Below, one piece after another: positions 20,548 to 30,416 of a DNA stretch of 64,000 bases. The stretch is from the NCBI RefSeq assembly GCF_017812015.1, contig NZ_JADQTN010000001.1, forward strand, positions 784,501 through 848,500. The letters run 5' to 3'. The notes beneath the pieces were generated by a model, which saw only the letters and a program-made list of their open reading frames with translations, ran no database searches and was not told where the DNA came from. The DNA comes from Pontixanthobacter sp. CEM42 (lineage in GTDB: Bacteria; Pseudomonadota; Alphaproteobacteria; Sphingomonadales; Sphingomonadaceae). Every line of letters begins with the position of its first letter. Position 1 is the stretch's first letter. A program made the translations under genes and the position numbers.

Positions 20548-22605
20548 ATGCGTCCCGAAGTGCTCAATCCCCTGTTTGTTGAAGTCGATGCGTTGGATGG
20601 TGTCGGCCCTAAAATGAAGAAGCCGCTCGACAAGCTGGGCCTGACGCGCGTGCGCGATGTTGCCTACCATTTGCCAGAACGGTTTGTGACGCGACGGGCC
20701 ATTGAAAATCTGGATGAGGCAAGCGTCGGCGAACATGTCGTTGTGGCTCTGACACCGACCGAGCATAAGAGCCCTTATGGCCGTGGTCCTTATCGGGTTC
20801 TCGCGCAGGACAACGTCGGCAATATTTGTACGCTGACCTATTTTGGACGCGCGTCCTATACTGCCAAGAAGCTGCTGCCTGTAGGCGAGAAACGCTGGGT
20901 CGCGGGGCGGATCGATCAATATGAACAGATGCTCCAAATTGTACATCCCGATCACGTTGTCGAAGCGAGCGACGATACGCTGACACGCTTGTGCGAGCCG
21001 GTTTATGCGCTGTCTGAGGGGCTGACACAGCCGCGCGTGACGGGCCTTGTAGAACAAGCTTTGGAGCGCCTGCCTGAGCTTCCCGAATGGATCGAACCAC
21101 GGCAATTCGACGCGGAGAAATGGCCCGCGTGGCAAGATGCGCTGAAGCTGGCGCATAAGGGTGAGCATGAAGCCGCGCGTGAACGCCTCGCTTATGATGA
21201 GTTGCTGGCGAATTCTCTCGCGCTGATGCTGGTTCGTGCCGACAATCGAAAGCGCAAAGGCAAGCCGTTGCAAGGGAACGGTGCGCTTCGTGACAAACTC
21301 CAATTGCCCTATTCTCTAACAGGCGCGCAGGCCCGGTCCGTTTCAGAGATTGAAGGCGATTTGGCACAAGAAACGCCCATGTTGCGTCTGCTGCAGGGTG
21401 ACGTTGGCGCGGGTAAAACGGTCGTAGCGTTGATGGGAATGCTGGTCGCGGCGGAAGTGGGATCGCAGGCGGCTCTGCTTGCGCCTACCGAAATTCTCGC
21501 GCGCCAGCATTATGAGACGCTCCGCACCATGGCAGCGCCCACAGGCGTACAAGTCGCGCTGTTAACAGGCCGCGACAAAGGCAAAGCACGTGAATCAATT
21601 CTCATGGGCCTGCTTGACGGCAGCATCGATATCGTCGTCGGCACGCATGCAATTTTTCAGGATAGCGTATCTTACAAGGACCTAGCCCTCGTCGTGATCG
21701 ATGAGCAGCATCGTTTTGGCGTCGCCCAGCGATTGATGCTTGCGAACAAAGGCAAGAATACGCCGCACACGCTCGCGATGACGGCCACCCCGATCCCGCG
21801 CACACTTACGCTGGCGCAATATGGCGAGATGGATGTCTCGCGGCTCGATGAAATGCCGCCGGGAAGGCAGCCGATTGATACACGTGTGGTTGCTCAGGAG
21901 CGTCTATCTGATGTCGCGGATGGCGTCGCGCGGCACATCGCGGGGGGACAGCAAGCCTATTGGGTTTGCCCGATGGTTCGTGAAAACGAGATAGAAGACA
22001 TCGCAGCTGCCGAGGCTCGTTACGCCAGTTTGAAGGAGCGGTTTGGCGACGATGTCGTGCTCGTCCACGGCCAGCTTAAGCCGGAACTCAAAGATGCGGC
22101 GATGGAGCGGTTCGCAAGCGGTCAGGCAAGGCTGCTGATCGCAACAACCGTGATCGAAGTTGGCGTGGATGTGCCTGCTGCTACGCTTATGGTGATTGAA
22201 CAGGCCGAACGGTTCGGACTGGCACAGCTTCATCAATTGCGGGGGCGGGTAGGGCGCGGGTCTGAGAAATCGGTCTGTCTGTTGCTTCGCGGAAGTGCCC
22301 TCTCCGAAACGGGTCGTGAGCGGTTGGCGTTGATGCGCGAAACACAGGATGGTTTTCGTTTGGCCGAAGAAGATCTGCGATTGCGCGGCGGCGGGGAACT
22401 GCTGGGTACGCGGCAATCCGGTGATACTCCGTTCCGTGTGGCGTCGCTTGAGCAAATCACACGGTTGCTACCTAAAGCTCATGATGATGCGCGCGTGCTG
22501 ATGGAACGCGATGGCGGCCTCACCGGATCACGAGGAGAGGCCGCGCGCATGTTGCTCTATTTGTTTGAACGTGATTGGGGCGTGCAAATGCTGCGCGGCG
22601 GGTAA
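20548..22605 (+). CDS. recG: RecG, ATP-dependent branch-migration helicase
   Basis: RecG remodels stalled replication forks and Holliday junctions. From the ATG at 20548 it is 685 residues; GTG at 20542 would add two. The N-terminal wedge domain (LDGVGPKMKKPLDKLGL, DVAYHLPERF, then an OB-fold near 65-150) binds the junction. The motor has Walker A LLQGDVGAGKTVVA near 283-296, VVIDEQHRFGV near 383-393, TATPIPRTL and the C-terminal QLRGRVGRG with the RecG TRG helical hairpin. There is no obvious Shine-Dalgarno. TATAGA 7 bases before the GTG hints at a leaderless or very short-leader transcript. Confidence 0.96.
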   Translation: MRPEVLNPLFVEVDALDGVGPKMKKPLDKLGLTRVRDVAYHLPERFVTRRAIENLDEASVGEHVVVALTPTEHKSPYGRGPYRVLAQDNVGNICTLTYFGRASYTAKKLLPVGEKRWVAGRIDQYEQMLQIVHPDHVVEASDDTLTRLCEPVYALSEGLTQPRVTGLVEQALERLPELPEWIEPRQFDAEKWPAWQDALKLAHKGEHEAARERLAYDELLANSLALMLVRADNRKRKGKPLQGNGALRDKLQLPYSLTGAQARSVSEIEGDLAQETPMLRLLQGDVGAGKTVVALMGMLVAAEVGSQAALLAPTEILARQHYETLRTMAAPTGVQVALLTGRDKGKARESILMGLLDGSIDIVVGTHAIFQDSVSYKDLALVVIDEQHRFGVAQRLMLANKGKNTPHTLAMTATPIPRTLTLAQYGEMDVSRLDEMPPGRQPIDTRVVAQERLSDVADGVARHIAGGQQAYWVCPMVRENEIEDIAAAEARYASLKERFGDDVVLVHGQLKPELKDAAMERFASGQARLLIATTVIEVGVDVPAATLMVIEQAERFGLAQLHQLRGRVGRGSEKSVCLLLRGSALSETGRERLALMRETQDGFRLAEEDLRLRGGGELLGTRQSGDTPFRVASLEQITRLLPKAHDDARVLMERDGGLTGSRGEAARMLLYLFERDWGVQMLRGG

Positions 22606-22607
22606 GT

Positions 22608-23078
22608 CTATTTGGTTTGTAACTTTCGAATAATCGCCTGCGCAGCCATCCACGCATCTTCCCAAGTATAGGCGAAATTCTCTTCACCATCGTAATAGGG
22701 ATCGGCGATTTCCGCGCCTTCGCGGCCAGGCACGGCATCCAGCAACAGCGTGATCTTTGCCGTGGCATCGGATGGTGCGACAGTGCGGATATTCTTCAAG
22801 TTTGAATGATCCATCGCGAAAATATGCGTGAAGCGCGTGAAGTCTGCGTGCTCGATCTGGCGCCCTTGGCAATGCGCAATATCGACGCCGTTCTTGGCGG
22901 CAGTCGCTATGCTGCGCGGATCAGGCGGTGCACCCACATGATAGGCCGCTGTGCCGGCGGAGTCGGCCTCGACATTCAAGTCAGCCTCGTCAGCCGCTTT
23001 ACGAAAGGCCGCCTCCGCGAGCGGAGAGCGGCAGATATTGCCAAGGCATACGAACAAAACGGCTGGTTTGGTGGTCAT
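22608..23078 (-). CDS. Low-molecular-weight protein-tyrosine phosphatase
   Basis: A 156-residue cytosolic phosphatase. The P-loop is VLFVCLGNICRSPLAEA, giving C11-x5-R17 with Ser18; the general-acid loop is AEIADPYYDG near the C-terminus. Members act on phosphotyrosine proteins, often those controlling polysaccharide export, or on small phosphate esters. There is no tyrosine kinase next to it to fix the substrate. ATG at complement 23076-23078 is preferred over an in-frame GTG two codons upstream. Its stop lies 2 bases from the convergent recG stop, with no room for a terminator. Confidence 0.92.
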   Translation of the reverse strand: MTTKPAVLFVCLGNICRSPLAEAAFRKAADEADLNVEADSAGTAAYHVGAPPDPRSIATAAKNGVDIAHCQGRQIEHADFTRFTHIFAMDHSNLKNIRTVAPSDATAKITLLLDAVPGREGAEIADPYYDGEENFAYTWEDAWMAAQAIIRKLQTK

Positions 23079-23144
23079 GGGCACACCCTACTGGACCGCA
23101 TGCCTCACTCGCAATAGGTTGCACGCCATAGGGAGACCAATTGC

Positions 23145-24902
23145 ATGAAACATCTGCTCGCCGCTGCGTTGCTCAGCTTCGCGACTGTCACACCAGCATT
23201 CGCCACAACGAATGAAGATTACAAGGCGATCCGCGAAGAAATCTGGGAATGGCGGCTTGATAGCAACCCCTACATGGCGATGAGCGTTGGCGACCGGCGC
23301 GGCGATGGAAAACTGGGCGATTGGTCGGAGGAAGGGCACGCGCGCAGTATCAAAGATGCGCAGGCGTTTCTGGACCAACTTAACGAAATCGACGAAGAAG
23401 AACTGTCGCGCGATCTCAAAGTGGATATCGCGATTGTCAAGCGCAGTCTGGGTGATATTCTTGCTGCCTCAAAGTTTGATCACGACTGGTACATTCTGTT
23501 CACCAACCGTGGCGGCTGGTTCAGCGGTGTCGCGTCGCTGCCGCACCGATCGCCGTTTTTCAGAGTGGCCGATTACCGCAGCTATATCGAGCGGCTGGAG
23601 GGGTATCGCACAGTCAATCAGGATGCGATGGCGCGCACGCTCACAGCAATCGAGCGCGGGTTGACGCAGGCGTGTGAACCGATGGAGGGCTTTGCCGAAC
23701 GGATCGATGCACAGGTCTATGATGATGTCGAAAAATCGCCCTATTGGAAGCCGTTTGCGGCGCGCCCGGATGCGATTTCAGAGGCAGATTGGGCCAGTTT
23801 GAAAGAGCGCGCGACATCAGCGTTGTCGGATGTAGTATTTCCCGAAATGCGCGCCTTCGCAGAGTTCTATCGCGCCGAGTACGCGCCCAATTGTCGCGCT
23901 GACGAACCGGGCATTCTGCGTACGCCAAACGGACAGGGCTATTACGCCCATCTGGTCAAGAGCTTCACCACGACCGAGATGACGGCTGACGAAATCCATG
24001 CGCTAGGCCTGACCGAAGTCGCGCGCATTCGTACGGAAATGGTCGAAGTTGCTGCAGAAGCCGGTTTCGACACACGCGAGGAGTTTATCGAGCATCTGCG
24101 GACCGATCCGCAATATTACGCCAATACGCCCGAAGAACTGATGATGGCGGCGAGCGCGTTGGCCAAAGATATTGACGGGCATATGCCTAAGCTGTTCGGC
24201 AGATTACCGCGCCAGCCCTACACTGTGTTGCCCATCCCGGCGGCTACGGCTCCTGGAAATACGACGGCGTATTACGAGCCTGGGTCGCTCCAGACCGGAC
24301 AGCCCGGCATATACCGTGTGAACACCACGGAATTGGATCAGCGTCCCCTTTGGGAGTTGCCAGCTCTTGGTGTGCATGAGGCTGTTCCCGGGCATCACCA
24401 CCAGATCGCTTTGCAGCGGGAACTGGATATCCATCCCTTGCGCCGGAACGGAACATTCTTCACCGCCTTCGTCGAAGGGTGGGGGCTGTATTCAGAACGG
24501 CTCGGCATAGAGATGGGCCTGTATGATACGCCCGCCAAAGAGATGGGCCGATTGAGTTATGAGATGTGGCGTGCCACGCGGCTGGTCGTGGATACGGGCA
24601 TCCATTCGAAGGGCTGGAGCAAGCAGCGGGCCGTTGACTATATGCTCGACAATACGGCGCTGACGCCGGGTAATGTCGATGCGGAGGTCAACCGCTACAT
24701 TACCAATCCCGGTCAGGCGCTGGCGTATAAAATTGGCGAGCTGAAAATCCGCGAGTTACGGACACGGGCTGAGGAAACGCTTGGTGACGATTTTGACCTT
24801 CGCAAGTTTCACGATGCAGTGCTGGAGAACGGGTCGGTTCCGCTCGATGTGCTGGAAATGCATATCAACCGTTGGATCGAAGGGCAGAAACGCGACTGCT
24901 AA
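23145..24902 (+). CDS. Exported DUF885-family metallopeptidase
   Basis: This 585-residue protein has a signal peptide (MKHLLAAALLSFATVTPAFA, cleavage near residue 20) and is likely periplasmic. It belongs to the DUF885 family of predicted metallopeptidases. The zinc-binding signature is HEAVPGHH (H411, E412, H417, H418), followed by the family region FTAFVEGWGLYSERLGIEMG, whose glutamate is the likely third ligand. PGQALAYKIGELKI near the C-terminus is also typical. Peptide substrates are unknown. The last 38 bases overlap the convergent ABC1-kinase gene (24865-24902). Confidence 0.88.
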   Translation: MKHLLAAALLSFATVTPAFATTNEDYKAIREEIWEWRLDSNPYMAMSVGDRRGDGKLGDWSEEGHARSIKDAQAFLDQLNEIDEEELSRDLKVDIAIVKRSLGDILAASKFDHDWYILFTNRGGWFSGVASLPHRSPFFRVADYRSYIERLEGYRTVNQDAMARTLTAIERGLTQACEPMEGFAERIDAQVYDDVEKSPYWKPFAARPDAISEADWASLKERATSALSDVVFPEMRAFAEFYRAEYAPNCRADEPGILRTPNGQGYYAHLVKSFTTTEMTADEIHALGLTEVARIRTEMVEVAAEAGFDTREEFIEHLRTDPQYYANTPEELMMAASALAKDIDGHMPKLFGRLPRQPYTVLPIPAATAPGNTTAYYEPGSLQTGQPGIYRVNTTELDQRPLWELPALGVHEAVPGHHHQIALQRELDIHPLRRNGTFFTAFVEGWGLYSERLGIEMGLYDTPAKEMGRLSYEMWRATRLVVDTGIHSKGWSKQRAVDYMLDNTALTPGNVDAEVNRYITNPGQALAYKIGELKIRELRTRAEETLGDDFDLRKFHDAVLENGSVPLDVLEMHINRWIEGQKRDC

Positions 24903-26259
24903 TCCGCACCAGTTTGTCTTTGGTGCTGGCATTCTCGTTTAGCGCCTTGGTGACGATATTGCGCACCGGCACGACTGCCTTTAACCGGGCGCCCAACATG
25001 GCTGTACCGCTGATTTTACGTTGGACGAATAGCGTCTCTACCGGGGGCATATGCCATGCGTCGCGATCTTGTGCGATCCGCATGCCTTCGTCTGTGAGCA
25101 CTTTTACGAAACCCCGATCGCCAAAATCGAATGGCCCGTCGCTGCCGAATTCATCGAGAATGATTTGTGTCATAAACCGGACGCTGTCGTCGTAGCGCTC
25201 CACAGCCAGCGGCTTGATAAAGCCGGCAGCGACCGATGCCTCGATGACGCCATCCATATCGTCGGCAAGGCCGGCCTTGAGTAGTTGCCGATACGAGTCC
25301 TGGACATCAGCATCGATCTCGCGCGTTGCACCGAAATCAAGCAGGACCACTTTGCCGGTTTCGGGTTGATACAGAAAGTTGGCGAAGTTCGGATCAGTCT
25401 GCATGACTCCAAATTCAAACAGTTCGCGCGCAACCAGCGTGACGACCCGATGGGTCACTTCGTTGCGCAAATCCTGGCTTTCGCTTTCAAGGCTCTCGAT
25501 CGCAACACCGGGGACATAACTCATCGCGATGATCCGGTCGCTGGTCAGCTCTTCGTCCAGTTCAGGAACGATGAACCTGTCATCATCGGCTAGTAACTTG
25601 GCGTAGCGCTGCATTTGTGCGCCTTCACGCAGGTAATCTGCCTCTTCGTGCAACTGGGCTTTCGCGGCAGCCAACATCGGCGCGAGATCAAGGTGATCCG
25701 GCACCATGCTGGAAATTCGCAATAGTGTCGCGACATTATCGACGTCGGAATCGATACTCTCGCGAACGCCGGGATATTGGACTTTGATTGCCAGTGTGCG
25801 TCCATCATGCGTCACCGCTTTATGGACTTGCCCGATAGACGCCGCTGCAATCGGGCGGACTTGAAATTCCGCGAATTGTGAGCGCCAATCGTCGCCCCAT
25901 TCGGCTTTCAGTACCTGCTGCAATTGCCGCGGTGGCATGAAATTGGCGTTGTCGCGCAGGCTGGCGAGAAGGCTTGATAGCTCAGGAGGGAGTAGATCAC
26001 CCGCATCCATTGATATCATTTGACCAAGCTTCATCGCCGCGCCGCGCAAATGTGACAACCGGTCGGCCAAGCGCATGGCATTGCCCGGAGTGAGCATCAT
26101 GTCCTGAAGCTTTGGCAATTCACCTGTTGCCAATCGGCGAGCGCCCTCTGCCATCATTCCTGTAGCAATGCCTCCTGCAAGGCGACCAAAGCCTGATAAG
26201 CGACCAAGGCGGGAGGAAGGGACAGCCCGATGGCGTCCAGTCTTTTTGGAATCTGGCAT
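24865..26259 (-). CDS. ABC1/UbiB-family atypical kinase
   Basis: A 464-residue protein of the ABC1 (AarF/UbiB/ADCK) kinase-like family. It has the KxGQ-type motif LRGAAMKLGQMISMDAGDLL (about 69-88), AAASIGQVHKA as the A-rich nucleotide loop, AIKVQYPGV with the ATP-binding lysine, EEADYLREG, FGVMQTDPNFANFLY as the catalytic-loop equivalent, and VVLLDFGATREI with the metal-binding DFG. UbiB members support ubiquinone synthesis or lipid handling. This member lacks the C-terminal membrane helices of true UbiB and resembles shorter AarF-domain proteins. It overlaps the convergent DUF885 gene by 38 bases at their 3' ends. Confidence 0.9.
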   Translation of the reverse strand: MPDSKKTGRHRAVPSSRLGRLSGFGRLAGGIATGMMAEGARRLATGELPKLQDMMLTPGNAMRLADRLSHLRGAAMKLGQMISMDAGDLLPPELSSLLASLRDNANFMPPRQLQQVLKAEWGDDWRSQFAEFQVRPIAAASIGQVHKAVTHDGRTLAIKVQYPGVRESIDSDVDNVATLLRISSMVPDHLDLAPMLAAAKAQLHEEADYLREGAQMQRYAKLLADDDRFIVPELDEELTSDRIIAMSYVPGVAIESLESESQDLRNEVTHRVVTLVARELFEFGVMQTDPNFANFLYQPETGKVVLLDFGATREIDADVQDSYRQLLKAGLADDMDGVIEASVAAGFIKPLAVERYDDSVRFMTQIILDEFGSDGPFDFGDRGFVKVLTDEGMRIAQDRDAWHMPPVETLFVQRKISGTAMLGARLKAVVPVRNIVTKALNENASTKDKLVRISSRVSALRSNG

Positions 26260-26334
26260 TGCAGTCGCTATGCCTGCAATTGACTACTGGAGGAAGCCTC
26301 CAATGGCAGCACAGAAGCCCGCCGGGCGACGTTT

Positions 26335-27276
26335 TTACTCCACCAGATCGTGCGCACCTTGTGCGATACCGCCATTAGAGTGCGCGACGCCAGGAATGAT
26401 GCGGTAACTCCAATTGAATTCAGTGCCCATTTCTTCGGCTAGTGCTTTTGCCGAGTTGAAGTAGCTTAGCCCTCGCGCAAATCTGTGTGGGCCCTGCGCC
26501 ATTGCTTCTGGGGTGCGGCGGAGGCTGTCATGTTTGGTGTTCGTATCCTGATCACCCAGCAATACGACCACATCTTTCGCCAGCATTGCCCTGACCTCGT
26601 CATCTGTTACGCCGAGCTCTCCTAGTCCATATGGGAAGGTAATCTCACGGTCAGGCATCGTGTACCAGCCTGCATTGGCGGCAAGATAGCGGCCCACGCG
26701 CGCTTTGGGCTTTGCTACGAGGAAGCGGTGTACGAATTGGGAGCCGGCTGAGTGGCCATAGAGAGTGTAGCTCTTCTGGTTGCTACCAATGCTGGCTACG
26801 ACCTGGTCAAACACCGGTTCGATCGCAGAGAATGACCAAACCCCTTCCGGATTTACCGTCTTGCCTCCCTTGGCCCAAACATTGCCCAAATTGTATGAGA
26901 GTGAGTCCGGAAAACTGCTCTTCGCGAATTCCGGCGCGATGATAATGAACCCGTCTTCGTCAGCAAACTGGACCCACTCTTCGAGATATCGGCGTGGATC
27001 GCGTTTTGCTCCATGAAGCAAAAACATGATCGGTGCTGTTTTCCGGTCAACACCTTCAGGAACATAGGCCCAAATCGGCAAATCGGGGCCGTCCCATGCA
27101 TCAAACAGAAAGCGGCTGCGTCCATCCGCTAGTATTTCTGACGCCCAGATGCTCATATCGGGTGCGCTCGTCACACTGGCAGAGTCTTGTCCGGCTGCGG
27201 TTGTTGCGTCGCAACCGATGAGAGCGAGAGGCAGTGCTACGGCCAGTATGTGGCGCCGAATTGAATGCAGTGGCAT
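26335..27276 (-). CDS. Lipoprotein alpha/beta-hydrolase, PHB-depolymerase-like
   Basis: A 313-residue predicted lipoprotein: signal peptide with lipobox ALIGC (lipidated Cys22), then an alpha/beta-hydrolase fold. The oxyanion region IMFLLHGAKRDP (83-94) and nucleophile elbow YGHSAGS (Ser176) are clear. Late VVVLLGDQDTN and GVAHSNGG supply the likely acid and His246-region histidine. It resembles poly(3-hydroxybutyrate) depolymerase/esterase LpqC-type proteins. The substrate is not evident. The ATG at complement 27274-27276 follows a strong GGAGG (complement 27281-27286), so a longer frame to 27300 was rejected. It is divergent from the VIT/vWA gene. Confidence 0.82.
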   Translation of the reverse strand: MPLHSIRRHILAVALPLALIGCDATTAAGQDSASVTSAPDMSIWASEILADGRSRFLFDAWDGPDLPIWAYVPEGVDRKTAPIMFLLHGAKRDPRRYLEEWVQFADEDGFIIIAPEFAKSSFPDSLSYNLGNVWAKGGKTVNPEGVWSFSAIEPVFDQVVASIGSNQKSYTLYGHSAGSQFVHRFLVAKPKARVGRYLAANAGWYTMPDREITFPYGLGELGVTDDEVRAMLAKDVVVLLGDQDTNTKHDSLRRTPEAMAQGPHRFARGLSYFNSAKALAEEMGTEFNWSYRIIPGVAHSNGGIAQGAHDLVE

Positions 27277-27460
27277 GTTGTCCTCCAGATTGCTTGGCAC
27301 CTTAAAACGTATAAGCCTGCTTGGCTAATGCTGGACTCCAAATGATCGGCAGTGGTTATCTCTGCGATCGTAAATGCTTGATGCAACGCTGGTTTGCGAT
27401 CAGTATCCGTCCATCAGTCCAGGCCGCATATGTGGCGCGGACGATGATTTTGGGGGTTAT

Positions 27461-30346
27461 ATGCGACTATTGACAGCAATGACGGCGATCTCATTGGTTT
27501 TGGCAGTGCCGGGTGGGGCATTGCTTGCTCAGGAACGCGTATCGCCGGAACTCAGCGCACGCATTGACGGTGTGAGCGATGCTGAGAGCGAAGCGCTTCG
27601 TCTTGAGCAGCTGAATGTTTCAGTCGTTGTGCACGGTTCGCTCGCATACACGGAAATGACGGCCAAATTTGCCAATCCGAGCAATGAAACGCTGGAAGGA
27701 AACTTTGTACTTGCGCTTCCGAAGGGCAGTGTCGTCACGGGCTATGCCCTCGATGTCGAAGGCCGGTTGATTGACGGTGTCCTGCAACCGCGAGACAAAG
27801 CGCGGCAAGCCTATGAGGACCGTGTCGCCGGAGCTATTGATCCGGGCCTTGCTGAGGTAGATTTTTCCGACAAGTTCGAAACGCGTGTTTACCCAATCCT
27901 ACCGCGCAATGGGCGCACGATCAGAGTGCGTTTCGTCAGTCCGCTCGATAGTGATCTGTCTTATTTGTTGCCACTCGAGAACAGTGCAGTTGGGGCTTAC
28001 TCGATTGAAGTATCGGGTGTTAGACCGGCTGGTCGGACTGGCTTTCGCTGGGAGAATGAAGGCTTAACATGGCGGGCTGAAGGCACTGACCAGATTGATG
28101 GCCGCATCTCTTTCAAAGCCGACCGGGATGATACGTTGGTTGTCAGCCAGCACCCGGGAGAGGGCAAGTTCTTCGAGTTGAGTGGCCGTGCTCCTGCACC
28201 CGCCGTGCCTGATAAAACAACCGAGCTGACAATCCTGTGGGATCGCTCTGTCTCACGTCTCGATGATGATGTTCGCCGAGAGGCTGAGATCGCCAGCAAT
28301 CTTGCGGCGCAATTGGGGGTCGATGAGGTTACGATCCATGTGTTCGACAGTATCTCATCCGAGACTGCCACCGTTCCAGCCACGAATCTGCGGCGCGAAT
28401 TAAGGCGGGTGCGCTATGTCGGCGGCACAAGCTATGCGGGTTTGGCAGAGGCGATCAAAGACACGTCTGGTCTGTGTGTGCTCTTCACCGACGGACGCGT
28501 GACGATCGGTGATCGCGAAAGCTTGCCGAGCGCAGGATGCAGAATCGTTACAATGTCATCTGGACCAGAGGTGGATCGGGCATGGCTGAGCGGACAGGCA
28601 CGCCTGACTGGTAGTGACTTTGTTGATCTGAAGCAGGTGAATAACCGTGAAGCGATTGCCGCGATATTACGCCCTTCATCGATGCCAAAGGCACTGGACA
28701 GCACGGGCAATGCTATCGAAATTGTATCGCTGCCCGAAAGCGTCGGCAGGTTCCGCATTGCCGGGCCTGTGCCTGTCGATGGTGTGGTTGTGCTCAATGG
28801 CGAACAGTTTTTGGCGCCGCGTGGTACCCCACAAACATTCCGCGGACCGGGCGCGTTGTGGGCGCAGCAGCATCTTGCGTTGAACCGTGACACGCTGGGC
28901 ACTCAAGGACTCGCGCAGGAAGCACGGCGGTGGTCGATTGCGGTCCCGGGTGTAAGTTTCATCGTCCTTGAAACGCCAGAAGATTACGCACAAAGCGATT
29001 TCGTCCCGCCGGACAACTACCCCAAAAATCTTCGCAGCGATTATGATGAGCTGCGCGCGGAAATCGACGGAGATCAAGCAGAACGCGAAGAGGAGCATCT
29101 CGCCCGAGTTCGAAGTTCGTGGGAAGATCGAAAGGAATGGTGGGCGAGGAAGATTGATTCGCGCGCGACGTACGCCGAGGGCGCTTCGGAGGAGGCTGAA
29201 GCCGCTGCGGAGGAGCCACTTGCAGAGCCACCGCCACCGGCCGAAGTTGGGCCATCTCCGGTTTCGATCCCCGAAGTTTCCGAGGAAGCGATACAAGCAA
29301 GCGCTTCGGTTTCACCGGTGGGGGCAGTGTCGGCCGATTCATACGAAGATAGTGGCGATTACATAGTCGTAACCGGTTCAAGGATTGTGGCTCCTGAGCC
29401 TGAACCAGGCTTAGGGTCAATCACTGTTAGAGAATGGTCGGCAGATAGGCCTTACATTGCTACTTGGGATGAGGCTGGAGACAATTGGCTGAGCGTGGTT
29501 GAAGCAACCGAGAAAGAACAGGGCACTATCCCGTTATTCTATCTCGATCTGGCCGAGTGGCATTTCAAAAATGGTCGTGCATTGGAGGCGCGCAAAGCTG
29601 CCTTGGCAGCACTCGAATTGCCGACCCGCGACAACCAGACGGTCGAAATCGTGGCGCAGCGATTATTGCGTTACGGCGATTTCGACGGAGCGATCTGGCT
29701 GCTGGAGCGATTGGTTGATCGTGAGGGCGACAGGCCGCAACCCTCGATGGCATTGGCGCAAGCATTCGCCGCTCGCGGAAGGGCGACTGATACCCGCGCC
29801 GATGTAGTTCAAGCACAGGAGATCATGGCAGAAGTCGGCTTGAAACTGTGGCCCGAGCGCTACGAACTTGTGAACGAGATCGCGCTTGGCGAAGCGAATG
29901 CGCTGGTTACCGAGTTGGGCGGCGCTGATGCGGTAGGAGTCACATTGGCCTCGGAATTTATCGCTGATCTGCCGGTCGATGTGCGGGTTGTCGCGGTGTG
30001 GAATACTCCGCGTACAGATTTGGATCTTTGGGTTCGAGAACCATCAGGCACTGACGTTGGTTTCAGCAATCAAAGTTCAACCGCAGGCGGGCGTTATACG
30101 CACGATTTGACTCAAGGGCACGGTCCTGAAGAATACATGATCCGAAGGGCTCCTGATGGGACATACCGGATCGAAGTGAACACGTTCTCAGCCGACAGGT
30201 TGAATCCTAACGGACCGTCAGTTGTCACCGTGCGTCTGATCCGTGACTTCGGCACGCCAACCCAGCGTGAAGAGACGATTGATGTCGAGATGGTGCCCGA
30301 TGAAGACGATGATCGCCGCTTTATTGGCGAGATTGTCGTGGAGTGA
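27461..30346 (+). CDS. Large secreted VIT/vWA-domain protein with C-terminal DUF2135-like region
   Basis: From the ATG at 27461 (signal peptide MRLLTAMTAISLVLAVPGGA) the product is 961 residues. An N-terminal VIT domain (about 45-190: LEGNFVLALPKGSVVTGYAL, VYPILPRNGRTIRVRF) precedes a vWA-like domain. That domain has an intact MIDAS DxSxS (DRSVS, 261-265) and GGTSYAG. Residues about 545-650 are a Glu/Pro/Ala-rich linker containing DYIVVTGSRI (633-642), a string typical of TonB-dependent receptor plugs. A helical TPR-like segment (about 680-780) and a C-terminal domain (RVVAVWNTPRTDLDLWVREP, DGTYRIEVN) like DUF2135 follow. Metal-dependent adhesion or complex assembly is suggested; the function is unknown. 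It appears monocistronic. Confidence 0.8.
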   Translation: MRLLTAMTAISLVLAVPGGALLAQERVSPELSARIDGVSDAESEALRLEQLNVSVVVHGSLAYTEMTAKFANPSNETLEGNFVLALPKGSVVTGYALDVEGRLIDGVLQPRDKARQAYEDRVAGAIDPGLAEVDFSDKFETRVYPILPRNGRTIRVRFVSPLDSDLSYLLPLENSAVGAYSIEVSGVRPAGRTGFRWENEGLTWRAEGTDQIDGRISFKADRDDTLVVSQHPGEGKFFELSGRAPAPAVPDKTTELTILWDRSVSRLDDDVRREAEIASNLAAQLGVDEVTIHVFDSISSETATVPATNLRRELRRVRYVGGTSYAGLAEAIKDTSGLCVLFTDGRVTIGDRESLPSAGCRIVTMSSGPEVDRAWLSGQARLTGSDFVDLKQVNNREAIAAILRPSSMPKALDSTGNAIEIVSLPESVGRFRIAGPVPVDGVVVLNGEQFLAPRGTPQTFRGPGALWAQQHLALNRDTLGTQGLAQEARRWSIAVPGVSFIVLETPEDYAQSDFVPPDNYPKNLRSDYDELRAEIDGDQAEREEEHLARVRSSWEDRKEWWARKIDSRATYAEGASEEAEAAAEEPLAEPPPPAEVGPSPVSIPEVSEEAIQASASVSPVGAVSADSYEDSGDYIVVTGSRIVAPEPEPGLGSITVREWSADRPYIATWDEAGDNWLSVVEATEKEQGTIPLFYLDLAEWHFKNGRALEARKAALAALELPTRDNQTVEIVAQRLLRYGDFDGAIWLLERLVDREGDRPQPSMALAQAFAARGRATDTRADVVQAQEIMAEVGLKLWPERYELVNEIALGEANALVTELGGADAVGVTLASEFIADLPVDVRVVAVWNTPRTDLDLWVREPSGTDVGFSNQSSTAGGRYTHDLTQGHGPEEYMIRRAPDGTYRIEVNTFSADRLNPNGPSVVTVRLIRDFGTPTQREETIDVEMVPDEDDDRRFIGEIVVE

Positions 30347-30416
30347 TGGCCCCAACTGCAAACAGCATTGTGCCGCTGGGGTGACAAACGAGCGAATGGG
30401 AAGCTAGGACGGTCAC

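Noticed and set aside
20494-21303. Long N-terminal extension of the sdhE frame
   Set aside because: It lies antisense to recG; the conserved SdhE sequence starts at the ATG at 20493.
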